Positions 8,648 to 16,869 of a stretch of 64,000 nucleotides of DNA are shown piece after piece; within the stretch, counting starts at the first letter, position 1, and every line of letters begins with the position of its first letter. The stretch comes from Pseudoflavonifractor phocaeensis (GTDB lineage Bacteria > Bacillota > Clostridia > Oscillospirales > Oscillospiraceae). The position numbers and the translations under genes are program-made. Under the pieces are notes generated by a model, which worked only from the letters and a program-made list of their open reading frames with translations, was not told where the DNA came from and did not search any database. The stretch covers positions 46,421 to 110,420 of the forward strand of contig NZ_JADYTU010000004.1 of NCBI RefSeq assembly GCF_021531375.1. Reading direction: 5' to 3'.

Positions 8648-9787
8648 ATGGAATTAGACACGACAATCACTGAGCGTCGGCGGCAGACGCGCAGCAGCAT
8701 CTACCACCATCTATATACGTCCAAAGAGTTCTGTTCCAAGCAATCTCTGGCTCACGATCTGGGTCTCAGTCTCCCCACCGTCTATCAAAACCTGACCGAA
8801 CTGATGGACGCCGGGCTGGTCCGGTATTCCGGCGAGCAGCGCTCTACCGGAGGCCGCAAGGCCATGGGACTGGATATCGTACCTGACGCCCGGATCGCCG
8901 TAGGCGTATCTATTACAGAGACCCGTCTGCGCCTGGTGGCAACGGACCTCCGGCTCCAGGAGATCGCTTATAAGAAGGTCGCCCACAAGACCCTCGACCA
9001 GTTCACACAATTCGGCTCATTCGGGACCTTCTGTGCCCAGGAACTGGAACGTTTTTTGGACGAAAACCAAATTGACCGCACCCGGCTGCTGGGTGTGGGC
9101 ATTGCCTTGCCGGCAGTTATCTCCCCCGACAGCGACCAGATTTCACTGGCTCCAACGCTCCGGCTGCGCAACTTTTCCTTGCAGGGGCTGACCAAAGACA
9201 TTCCGTACCCCTTCCATATCGAAAATGACGGCACCTGCGGCGGCTACGCCGAGTGGTTCATGCGGGCCAGCCAACGGAATATGGCCTACCTTTCCTTGGA
9301 AAACGGCGTGGGCGGAATCGTCCTGGCCAACGGTACTCTTTACACCGGGGACAACCGGCGCAGCGGAGAGTTCGGCCACATGTGCGTCGAGCCGGGCGGT
9401 CTTCTCTGCAAATGCGGAAAGCGCGGCTGCCTGGAGGCCTACTGTTCCGCTCTCCGGATCAGCAATGACCTGGGCATCACTCTGAAAGAATTTTTTACCG
9501 GAATTGATCAGCACAATCCGGAATATGAGGCCCTGTGGCATGACATCCTCCGTCACCTGGCCATCGGCATCAACAACATCCGTATGGCACTGGACTGCGA
9601 CGTGGTGTTGGGCGGCTTCCTGACCCAATACCTGCCCCCGTATCTGCCGCTCTTGCGGGAATATGTCGCCGCCGGCGACCCCTTTGACTCCAGTTCCGAT
9701 TACCTGCACCTGAGCGTTTTACGCCGGCACAATGTTCCGTTAGGCGCGGCGCTCCATTTCGTCAATCAATTTCTCGAAAATATTTGA
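8648..9787 (+). CDS. ROK family transcriptional repressor (NagC/XylR type)
   Basis: A 379-residue regulator. An N-terminal winged helix-turn-helix (residues about 15-70, with SKQSLAHDLGLSLPTVYQNL) is fused to a ROK sugar-kinase-like domain. The ROK zinc motif is present as H-x9-CKCGKRGCLEAYC. The nucleotide-binding residues are not those of an active kinase, as is usual for repressors of this family. It probably binds the sugar (or a phosphate of it) and then releases the divergent operon promoter. The aldose 1-epimerase gene starts 20 bases after its stop and is probably co-transcribed. Confidence 0.88.
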   Translation: MELDTTITERRRQTRSSIYHHLYTSKEFCSKQSLAHDLGLSLPTVYQNLTELMDAGLVRYSGEQRSTGGRKAMGLDIVPDARIAVGVSITETRLRLVATDLRLQEIAYKKVAHKTLDQFTQFGSFGTFCAQELERFLDENQIDRTRLLGVGIALPAVISPDSDQISLAPTLRLRNFSLQGLTKDIPYPFHIENDGTCGGYAEWFMRASQRNMAYLSLENGVGGIVLANGTLYTGDNRRSGEFGHMCVEPGGLLCKCGKRGCLEAYCSALRISNDLGITLKEFFTGIDQHNPEYEALWHDILRHLAIGINNIRMALDCDVVLGGFLTQYLPPYLPLLREYVAAGDPFDSSSDYLHLSVLRRHNVPLGAALHFVNQFLENI

Positions 9788-9807
9788 TTGCTCAGGAGGT
9801 CTCCCCC

Positions 9808-10833
9808 ATGTCTGTTACCATCAGCAATTTTGGAAATACCCGGAACGAGCATCCTGTTATGGCATACCGCCTGGAAAACCCCTCCGGGGCGTCTGTCACC
9901 GTATTGGATTACGGGGCCACGGTACAGTCCCTCATAGTCCCCAACGGCGCCGGTGGTATGACCGACGTGGTGTTGGGTTATGACACCGCCTTGGAGTACG
10001 AGGAAAACGGCGGCTATGTGGGCGCTACCATTGGACGGGTGGGCAACCGGATCGGCGGTGCCGCGTTTCGTCTGAACGGACACACCTATCCGCTGGAAAA
10101 GAATGACGGCGAAAACCACCTGCACGGCGGACGGAAGGGCTTTGACAAGCAGTTTTGGACCATTCTTCCTCTGGGGGACGATTCTCTGGTCTGCTCCCGC
10201 CTGTCTCCCGACGGCGAGGAGGGGTACCCCGGCAACCTGGAGGTGAAGGTCACCTTTACCCTGACGTCCCACAACGCCCTTCGGATCCAATACGACGCTG
10301 ACACCGACCAGGATACCATCGTGAATCTGACGAACCACAGCTATTTCAACCTCAACGGGCAAGGCAGCGTCCTAGACCATGAGCTTCAGGTGTTCGCCAG
10401 CCGCATCACGGAAAATGACGCCGGCAGCCTGCCCACCGGCAGGCTGTTGGAGGTAGCGGACACCCCCTTTGATTTCCGCGCCGCCAAGAAGATCGGCGCT
10501 GAGATCGGCGCTGCGGATCTTCAATTGGAGTACGGTAACGGGTACGACCACAATTTTGTCCTCTCCGGAAAGACAGCCGCGATCCTGCGCAGCGCTTCCA
10601 CCGGCATTGAGCTGACCGTGGAAACTGACATGCCCGGCATGCAGGTGTACACCGCCAACTTTCTGACGGAGCGTTCCGGCAAATACGGGACCACCATGCG
10701 TCCCCGGGACGCTGTGTGTCTGGAGACCCAGCTGTTTCCCAACGCCATGAATTGCTACGGCTTCCCCTCCCCCATCCTCCATGCGGGCCAGCATCTCCAC
10801 AGCGAGACGGTCTTTGCCTTCCGCACGCTGTAA
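9808..10833 (+). CDS. galM: Aldose 1-epimerase (mutarotase)
   Basis: A 341-residue cytoplasmic enzyme that interconverts alpha and beta anomers of aldoses. Conserved features include GRVGNRIGGAAFRLNGHTY, the catalytic His in ENHLHGGRKGFDKQFW, the NLTNHSYFNLNG block with the second His, and the C-terminal acidic region with CLETQLFPNAMN. The ATG at 9808 is chosen because CAGGAGGT lies seven bases upstream; an in-frame TTG at 9784 overlaps the regulator's last codon but lacks a ribosome site. It supports sugar entry into the divergent catabolic operon. Confidence 0.9.
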   Translation: MSVTISNFGNTRNEHPVMAYRLENPSGASVTVLDYGATVQSLIVPNGAGGMTDVVLGYDTALEYEENGGYVGATIGRVGNRIGGAAFRLNGHTYPLEKNDGENHLHGGRKGFDKQFWTILPLGDDSLVCSRLSPDGEEGYPGNLEVKVTFTLTSHNALRIQYDADTDQDTIVNLTNHSYFNLNGQGSVLDHELQVFASRITENDAGSLPTGRLLEVADTPFDFRAAKKIGAEIGAADLQLEYGNGYDHNFVLSGKTAAILRSASTGIELTVETDMPGMQVYTANFLTERSGKYGTTMRPRDAVCLETQLFPNAMNCYGFPSPILHAGQHLHSETVFAFRTL

Positions 10834-10910
10834 GAAAGGTTCCACGCCGCTTAGAAGCCCGCCGATAGCCCCAAGCAGCCATCGGCCACCGCACAGCCCC
10901 AAGCATAGAG

Positions 10911-10942
10911 AACGAGCCTCCCGTCGCCACGGGAGGCTCGTT
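10911..10942. terminator. Bidirectional intrinsic terminator
   Basis: A perfect 14-bp stem (aacgagcctcccgt / acgggaggctcgtt) with a four-base loop, followed by AATTTATTTT on the plus strand. It lies between galM and the convergent spore-protein gene and can serve both. Confidence 0.85.
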
Positions 10943-10951
10943 AATTTATTT

Positions 10952-11218
10952 TCACAAACACAGCGCCGCCTGATATGTAGCCAGGAATTGATGCCCTATC
11001 GCCGTTCTGTCTGTCCGTGAAACGCGCATCGTTCGTATGGGTTCCATCTTCTTGACCATCTGGCCGCCCACAGAGCCGGCCTGCTTGCTGGTCAGATCGC
11101 CGTTGTAGCCCTGCTTCAGGTTGACGCCGACCTCGTTGGCGGCCTCCATCTTAAACTTGTTCATCGCCTCACGGGCATTAGGGACCATGATCTTATTGCT
11201 GCCGTTGCTGTTAGACAT
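10952..11218 (-). CDS. Alpha/beta-type small acid-soluble spore protein with abnormal C-terminus
   Basis: Residues 10-58 match alpha/beta SASPs, which coat and protect spore DNA: VPNAREAMNKFKMEAANEVG contains the region cut by the germination protease, followed by LTSKQAGSVGGQMVKKM. AGGAG precedes the start ATG. After residue 58 the normal short helix (usually about 10 residues) is replaced by about 30 unrelated residues rich in Arg and Thr. This suggests a past frameshift or rearrangement, so the product may be impaired. Spore formers carry several SASP genes, so loss of one would be tolerated. It indicates an endospore former. Confidence 0.8.
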   Translation of the reverse strand: MSNSNGSNKIMVPNAREAMNKFKMEAANEVGVNLKQGYNGDLTSKQAGSVGGQMVKKMEPIRTMRVSRTDRTAIGHQFLATYQAALCL

Positions 11219-11679
11219 AATTCTTTCTCTCCTTTTTCAACTCAATCGGTTTGTTTCTCTTTCTTGGATGGAACATCCACTCCTATCATTGCCCCAGACA
11301 TTATTTCTATACCTTTCGAGCCCTTTCCTGTTTTTTCTAATTTTTCCCTGACGCTGATACTCTGCCATGCCAGCAGTCGGTCACCTTTATAACGATTTTG
11401 ACAAGTACTACTTATCATGTTACGATGTTTTAACATACCTTTTGGCATCGCCAAGTCATACAGCCCTTTATTATGCCAGCAACAACAAAAACTACCGCTT
11501 GTCTCAAATTTGGTATCGGAAGATATGTTTCAGCTATTGAAATGACCTTTACGGTCATCCAAATAAATATAAATATGAGTACCATCCTGTGGCCCTCAAC
11601 AGCTATTTTATCTCCACCATTACAACTCTACACCCGCAAAACAAAATAACGGTATGACAGTAAAGGAGGAAAACCAATT
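11219..11679. other. Non-coding stretch, no gene recognised
   Basis: AT-rich 461 bases between the SASP gene and the gamma-glutamyltransferase gene. A 70-codon open frame on the minus strand (11242-11454) has no recognisable product or good ribosome site. A short inverted repeat ATGACC/GGTCAT occurs near 11540-11556. I see no clear promoter or RNA. Confidence 0.5.
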
Positions 11680-13407
11680 ATGGAAAAGATGAATCCGTAT
11701 CTTGGCCGACAACTCCCGGAGATGGCTATTTTCCGCAATCACACCGTTGGAAAGCGGGGCGCTGTTAGCTCCAATAGCCCTTATGCCACAAAGGCAGGTC
11801 TTGAAATTTTGAAACAAGGCGGAAACGCAATTGATGCAGCCGTTGCAATTTCTCTTGTGCTGGGCGCTGTCGAGCCCTATCACTCCGGCATTGGCGGCGG
11901 TTGCTTCCATGTGGTCTACCACAAAGAGACCGATCAGTTTTACGCGGTGGATGCCCGCGGCGTGGCTCCGATCCATGCCACTCAGGACATGTTTTTGGAT
12001 CAGGATGGAAATGTTGACCTGTCTTTGACAGAATTTTCCGGGCGCTCCACTGTAGTCCCTGCCCTGTACCGCGCCATGGATCAACTTTTAAAGAAATTTG
12101 GCACAATGACTTGGGAACAGGTTTCTGCCCCTGCGGTCCGGCTGTGCCGGGAGGGATTTCACTGCGGATTCTATTACTCCAGAACGACAAATTCCCCGAG
12201 TGCCGAGCACAACCGTGACAGTTATGAGGGGTTCCGCGAATTATACTTAAATCATGGCCGTCCCCGCGAAGTCGGAGAACTGATCCAGAACCCCGATCTG
12301 GCCAACACCATGGAGGCCGTTGACAAGAATGGCGTAGATTGGTTTTACAATGGTCCCATCGCCGACGAAATCGTGGCGGTAATTCAATAGAACAAAGGGG
12401 TCATGGTGAAAGAAGATCTGGCTGGCTGCAAGGTGAAGGAACGCACCCCTGTGCGCGGCAATTACCGGGGCTACGATATTGTCTCCATGCCGCTGCCCTC
12501 ATCTGGCGGTACGCACATGATTCAGATGCTCAATATTCTGGAGCAATTTGACCTGAAGAAAATGGGCTTTCATTCGGCCGACAGTACCCATGTGCTCGCC
12601 GAGACCATGAAGCTGATGTTCGCTGACCGCTCTGTGGCCATGGGTGACCCGGACTTTGTCCACGTGCAGACAGATAAAATTATTTCCAAGCAATACTCAA
12701 AGGAGCTGGCTGCCAAGATCGACATGGGTCGGGCCCAGGAATTTGCCCCCACAGAGGGAATCGAGGCCAAATCCTATCCCGGATGTACGTCCCATTTTTC
12801 CGTCATGGATGGCGCCGGAAACGTTGTAGTTCAAACGCAGACGATCCGAAACTGGTGGGGATGCGGTATCGTCGTTCCTGGGCGCGGGTTTATTCTGAAC
12901 AATACCATGGCGGACTTTAGCCCCAAAGTAGGAGTGCGCACCACACAGGGGTTGGCATATGGTATGGCAAATGCTGTGTGCCCCGGGAAAACACCGCTGT
13001 CCAGCATGTCTCCCACCATTATCCTGAAAGATGGAGAACCCGTACTCGCTGTGGGCGCCGCTGGTGGTCCCAGAATTATCACCAGTACGCTCCAGCTGAT
13101 CGTAAATGTGCTTGATTACGGCATGCCCATCGAGCCTGCCACCCGGGCAGCGCATATTTGCTGCCTTACCCAAGCCCAGGGGCTGGAGCTGGAATACGAG
13201 TTTTCGCCCGATACCATTGCCCTGCTGCGCAAAAAAGGACATAAGATTACGCAAATATCGCCTTTTGGCTGTCTGAAGGTCCTTCCCAACGGCGTACAGC
13301 GTGAACACGGATATTTCTTGGCCGCAGGTACCAACCGTTGCGATGGCGGCGGTGGTGTTCTGACTGAATCCGGAGCGATCACAATGGATGGGCTGAGTTT
13401 CGTGTAA
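11680..13407 (+). pseudogene. ggt: Gamma-glutamyltransferase interrupted by an in-frame amber codon
   Basis: Gamma-glutamyltransferases cleave glutathione and other gamma-glutamyl compounds, and self-cleave into two subunits. The reading frame is typical over about 575 codons but contains one TAG at 12388-12390, with the same frame continuing directly (next codons N-K-G-V-M). The upstream part has GGNAIDAAVAISLVLGAVEP and HSGIGGGCFH. The downstream part keeps the catalytic Thr in GCTSHFSVMD and the SPTIILKDGEPVLAVGAAGGPRI block. No signal peptide is seen, so it would be cytoplasmic (YwrD-like). AAAGGAGG precedes the start. The simplest reading is a CAG-to-TAG nonsense mutation; readthrough, suppression or a sequencing error are alternatives. 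Confidence 0.8.
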
Positions 13408-13552
13408 TATATCGATTCAGTAAACAGCGGCATACTTGCACAACCTTGACACACTTGCGTTTGGTCGGTGTAATCCGGGCAGTAAAGCGGACGATGCGCC
13501 GGAATTGAGCGGCGCACCTGTTATGACGCCGGTTCCTGTCCGTTCCGCCTTC

Positions 13553-13581
13553 TTGACTTTCCCATTTCGCCCTGATATACT
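13553..13581 (+). promoter_or_regulatory. Promoter of the MATE transporter gene
   Basis: -35 TTGACT (13553-13558) and -10 TATACT (13576-13581) with a 17-base spacer. Transcription would start near 13588. Confidence 0.6.
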
Positions 13582-13614
13582 TAAAAACACATTTTCTCTA
13601 CTTAAAAAGCAGCG

Positions 13615-15006
13615 ATGCGGGTCCTTTGGGACCCGTATTCCTTTGCAAAGGCGGTGGACGGTACGCAAGCTGAAAACAACATCCTGGGCACGATGCCCAC
13701 AGGCCGGCTGGTCATCAGCATGTCCTGGCCCATTATGCTTTCCATGCTGATGCAGGCGGTCTACAACTTGGTGGACAGCATCTATGTGGCCCGAATCAAC
13801 GACACGGCTTTCCTCGCGCTCTCTTACGCCTATCCCATTCAAACCCTGATGGTCGCCTTCTGTGTAGGCACCGGGGTGGGCTTCAGCGCCACCCTGGCCC
13901 GCCGTCTGGGTGAAAAGAAGCTGGAGGAAGCCAACAGCGTGGTACTCCACGGCTTCCTGCTCTATTTCCTTTGCTGGCTGCTATTTCTTTCCTTCGGGCT
14001 GTTCGCCTGCCGGCCCTATCTGGCCGCCTGCTCCAACACGGCGGCAGTGGTGGAACAGGGCGCCGCCTACCTGCGGATCTGCTGCTGTCTTTCCATCGGC
14101 ATGTGTATCCAGTTCCCCTGTGAGCGTATCCTCCAGTCCACGGGACACCCCGCAGGCTTTATGATCGTTCAGGGCGCCGGCGCCCTCATCAACATCATAC
14201 TGGACCCCATCCTTATTTTCGGCTTTGGCATGGGCGTCCGCGGGGCTGCCGCGGCCACTGTCACGGGCCAGATCACCGGCGGTGTGATCGGCTTCTTTCT
14301 GGTCCACCGGGTCCGTCACCAGCTGCCCATCTCCCTGCGCAGCTTCCGCTTCCAGTCCTCTCTTACCCGGGAGATGTGCCGCATCGCCGCTCCGGCCATT
14401 CTGATGCAGTCGCTGTGCAGCCTTATGTCACTGGGCCTCAACGGCATTCTGAACCTTTGGTCAGAGACCGCTGTATGGGTCCTGGGCGTCTATTTCAAGC
14501 TGCAATCCTTTGTCTTTATGCCGGTGTTCAGTATCAACAACGGGCTGATCTCCATCGTCAGCTACAACTACGGTGCCCGGGACGGAACGAGGATTTCTTC
14601 CTCCGTCCGTTTCGGGATGCTGGCCGCGCTGGCCACCGCCCTTCTCGGCACTACCCTGCTATGGCTGTGCGCCTCCCCGCTCCTGTCCGTCTGCTTCAAC
14701 GCCGGGGCGGAGGCACTGAGCCTCGGCATCCCTGCTCTGCGGATGACTGCCCTGGCCTTTCCTTTGGCCGCAGCCAGCATCATCTGTTCCTCCGCCTTCC
14801 AATCCCTGGGCCGCAGCGTCGATTCCCTGGTCGTCGCCTTGCTGCGGCAGATCATCCTTCTGCTCCCCGCCGCCCTGCTTCTGGTGTACCTCCACCCGGC
14901 TTGGACCTTTCTGTCCTTCCTGTTCGCCGAGTCCGCCACCTGTCTGGTCTCCTTGATCCTCTACCGAAGGGTCTACCATGAAAAGATCTTGCCGTTAAAA
15001 ACATAA
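13615..15006 (+). CDS. MATE family multidrug/cation efflux transporter
   Basis: About 463 residues with 12 predicted membrane helices in two halves, a proton- or sodium-driven exporter of the DinF/NorM superfamily. Family-typical stretches are MPTGRLVISMSWPIMLSMLM at the start of the first helix, STGHPAGFMIVQGAGALINI, and NYGARDGTRISSSVRFGM. The start is uncertain: the first ATG (13615) has no ribosome site and is followed at once by a hairpin (13618-13635), so a downstream start such as the ATG at 13693 is possible. The gene ends exactly where the split terminator begins, so its 3' end was altered by the neighbouring insertion. The substrate is unknown. Confidence 0.85.
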   Translation: MRVLWDPYSFAKAVDGTQAENNILGTMPTGRLVISMSWPIMLSMLMQAVYNLVDSIYVARINDTAFLALSYAYPIQTLMVAFCVGTGVGFSATLARRLGEKKLEEANSVVLHGFLLYFLCWLLFLSFGLFACRPYLAACSNTAAVVEQGAAYLRICCCLSIGMCIQFPCERILQSTGHPAGFMIVQGAGALINIILDPILIFGFGMGVRGAAAATVTGQITGGVIGFFLVHRVRHQLPISLRSFRFQSSLTREMCRIAAPAILMQSLCSLMSLGLNGILNLWSETAVWVLGVYFKLQSFVFMPVFSINNGLISIVSYNYGARDGTRISSSVRFGMLAALATALLGTTLLWLCASPLLSVCFNAGAEALSLGIPALRMTALAFPLAAASIICSSAFQSLGRSVDSLVVALLRQIILLLPAALLLVYLHPAWTFLSFLFAESATCLVSLILYRRVYHEKILPLKT

Positions 15007-15021
15007 TAAAAAAGCGGTCCC
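15003..15021 (+). terminator. Left arm of a bidirectional terminator split by the island
   Basis: The 19 bases ataataaaaaagcggtccc, overlapping the MATE stop codon, are a perfect inverted copy of 38540-38558. Together they would form a bidirectional intrinsic terminator with A/T tracts for the convergent genes MATE and 38575-39342. About 23.5 kb now lie in the loop. Confidence 0.75.
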
Positions 15022-15026
15022 ACATT

Positions 15027-15046
15027 GGCAGGTGTTCTTAAAACAG
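15027..15046 (+). repeat. Left terminal inverted repeat of the island
   Basis: GGCAGGTGTTCTTAAAACAG matches the reverse complement of 38514-38533 (GCCGGGTGGTCGTAAAACAG) at 16 of 20 positions. Imperfect terminal repeats are known for elements moved by TnpX-type serine recombinases. Confidence 0.6.
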
Positions 15047-15102
15047 CGTTAGACAAATAACACGAGATGAGTATCTGTCAGACGGGATTGGCCAACGAAA
15101 AT

Positions 15103-15145
15103 ACACGCCATATTCAGCTTCAACAGCTGGGTATGGCGTGTTTTT
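15103..15145. terminator. Intrinsic terminator at the left end of the island
   Basis: Stem acacgccata / tatggcgtgt with a 19-base loop, followed by TTTTT on the plus strand. It lies five bases beyond the stop of the XRE gene and can end that minus-strand transcript as well as readthrough from the MATE side. Confidence 0.7.
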
Positions 15146-15149
15146 CTGT

Positions 15150-15995
15150 TTATTTGCGTTTCCGTTTTCCTTTTCCATGCGGCTGGTATGGCCTCGCCTT
15201 GCCACGCTGGTTGGTTGAGCTTTTCATGTGTTTGGACAACTTTAACACTTCGATGAGATTGATAAATTGCTCTTTGGTAATGGCATCGTAGTCAATGCCG
15301 AATGTCGTAAGGAATATCCTTGCCTGTTTCTCAGCGTCGCTGCCCTCAAAGTTCATGGCATCCTTCAAATGACCCTGAACTTCCTCCGCAATGGAGGGTG
15401 TGTCTGCCGTTGAGGCATCGCTGCTGTGTTCCTCCCGAATGTCACGGAGGATAACTTTCAAATCATCGGCAAGCACATGACCGAAATAGTCATCCTCCCG
15501 TACCTGGGCCAGCTCCAACGTCCGGGTGGAAAGATCATCCTGTCCGTCCTGCTTCATCAAGGCCATCTTCCGTACTGCTTCCAGCATGGCGTTCATATCG
15601 TTGATCCGCATATCTGCGATCCTGTCCACATAGATTTCCGCATCCAGCATCATACGCTGGAAAGCTTTGTGGCAAAGCATTTCAGAAAGCAGACGGTGAT
15701 TGAACTTTCCCGCCTGTAATACTTCTATGGCATCATCACTCAGATACAGAGCGTCCAGCTCTGTGTCCGGGTGATTTTTTGTTTCTGTCATGCCCAGCAG
15801 ATAGTCCGTGGACACGCCGTAAAACTTCGCCAACGTGACAATGCTGAATGGGCTGATATCCTTGAAATCATCTGCCTCATATTTGCCGAGAGCGGACTTG
15901 GAAAGCCCGATCTGCTCCGCAAGCTGTTCCAGCGTCAGACCCCGTTCCACTCGCAGATCCTTCAATCGCTCCTGTATGGTGAGTTTTATCTGCAT
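15150..15995 (-). CDS. XRE family helix-turn-helix regulator of the mobile element
   Basis: A 281-residue protein. Residues 5-70 form a Cro/C1-type helix-turn-helix (LTLEQLAEQIGLSKSALGKYE). A middle segment has several helices with FNHRLLSEMLCHKAFQRMML. The C-terminus is very basic (GKARPYQPHGKGKRKRK). Similar long XRE proteins are common in integrative elements of Firmicutes and are thought to control excision or transfer. AAGGAGG lies seven bases before the ATG. It is the first gene inside the left island boundary and is read outward. Target and ligand are unknown. Confidence 0.8.
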   Translation of the reverse strand: MQIKLTIQERLKDLRVERGLTLEQLAEQIGLSKSALGKYEADDFKDISPFSIVTLAKFYGVSTDYLLGMTETKNHPDTELDALYLSDDAIEVLQAGKFNHRLLSEMLCHKAFQRMMLDAEIYVDRIADMRINDMNAMLEAVRKMALMKQDGQDDLSTRTLELAQVREDDYFGHVLADDLKVILRDIREEHSSDASTADTPSIAEEVQGHLKDAMNFEGSDAEKQARIFLTTFGIDYDAITKEQFINLIEVLKLSKHMKSSTNQRGKARPYQPHGKGKRKRK

Positions 15996-16046
15996 GGCGT
16001 ACCCCTCCTTCTTTCTGTCTCTAAGCGTGGAAATCCACCCTGTTTT

Positions 16047-16093
16047 GCGCTCTTTTCCTACCTCTTAGATATACGGGAAAGAGCGCATTTTTT
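16047..16093 (+). terminator. Plus-strand terminator-like hairpin in the leader of the XRE gene
   Basis: GCGCTCTTTTCC (16047-16058) pairs with GGGAAAGAGCGC (16075-16086), with one G-T pair, and is followed by ATTTTTT. In the plus direction it is a typical intrinsic terminator. On the minus strand it lies in the 5' leader of the XRE mRNA. Confidence 0.6.
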
Positions 16094-16295
16094 CGTTAAA
16101 CTGTACCTGTAGCAACACCTGAACCTTGAAAATCGAATGACCGTCCGAATGAGATATGTCCCCCGGCGAAGTATTTGCCATGACCACAAAAGCGTGAGCA
16201 TACCAACGGGGACGGAAACGCCGGGAGCGATCCTCCGGGCAGGAACGACATTCGGGAAAAGCGGCAAAAAACCACAGCTATTTTCAAACCATGTG

Positions 16296-16455
16296 AGAAC
16301 AGCGAAGAAACCGCTGTTCTTGTACCACTGTCCATATCAAACTGCGATGCGCTGGACAGTGAACACAGTACGCCGTTCCGCGTGAGCTGTCACCGAACCA
16401 CGAAAAGTCACGCGGAACAGCAAAAACGATAGGTATCCCTTGTGAACAGGGATAC
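16296..16455. repeat. Cluster of four consecutive perfect hairpins
   Basis: Four inverted repeats follow each other within 160 bases: AGAACAGCG/CGCTGTTCT (16296-16320), CACTGTCCA/TGGACAGTG (16326-16361), GTTCCGCGTGA/TCACGCGGAAC (16375-16418) and GTATCCCT/AGGGATAC (16433-16455). The 584-base gap between the divergent XRE and DUF6471 genes holds no gene. Such a string of hairpins fits a structured RNA, an origin of transfer, or a protein-binding control region. I cannot tell which. Confidence 0.6.
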
Positions 16456-16579
16456 ACGGGCGGCAATTCCAGAGGATGGCCGTCCATGATCAAACAACGC
16501 TCTGCGGCAAATGGGGATTGCCATTCAGCACATCCATTATAGCACAGAGCGAATCCGAAAAGGGAAAGGAATTGTAAAT

Positions 16580-16807
16580 ATGAGCAGAAGCAAGGCGGTA
16601 AACTGCCGCAACGAAGTGAAATCCTATATTACCCGGGAGGGCATGGCCATGACAGAGGTGGTGGAGCTGCTGGCCGACGAACACGGCTGGAGCAGCAGCG
16701 TCCCTAACCTGTCCGGCAAGCTGCGGCGTGGGTCACTCAGGTACACCGAGGCCGTGGAGCTGGCCGATGTGTTGGGCTATGATCTTGTATGGGTCAAGCG
16801 CCAGTAG
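16580..16807 (+). CDS. DUF6471 family small protein
   Basis: A 75-residue protein matching the DUF6471 pattern, a small helical domain resembling a phage-type DNA-binding helix-turn-helix: MTEVVELLADEHGWSSSVPN, LSGKLRRGSLRYTEAVELAD. The ATG at 16580 is preferred over upstream codons because GGGAAAGGA lies nine bases upstream. It lies downstream of the hairpin cluster in the mobile element and may act in its regulation or processing; no function is established. An IS256 element is inserted shortly after its stop. Confidence 0.65.
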   Translation: MSRSKAVNCRNEVKSYITREGMAMTEVVELLADEHGWSSSVPNLSGKLRRGSLRYTEAVELADVLGYDLVWVKRQ

Positions 16808-16869
16808 GTAATATAATGAGAACGTAGAAAACGAGTTGTGAAGACATTACACGGAAAACAGGTGGCCCG

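Noticed and set aside
11242..11454. A 70-codon minus-strand frame between the spore protein gene and ggt
   Set aside because: No recognisable similarity, no good ribosome site, AT-rich non-coding look.
12403..13407. The downstream half of gamma-glutamyltransferase as a separate gene with its own ATG
   Set aside because: It begins inside the conserved domain, in the same frame, 12 bases after the amber codon; a single interrupted gene explains the data better.
13610..13680. Possible T-box leader before the MATE gene
   Set aside because: The GGTGGACGG stretch does not match the T-box antiterminator core, and no specifier or Stem I is visible in the short leader.
15150..15995. Toxin-antitoxin module at the left end of the island (XRE as antitoxin)
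   Set aside because: The XRE protein is long, with a different domain layout, and no toxin-like gene adjoins it.
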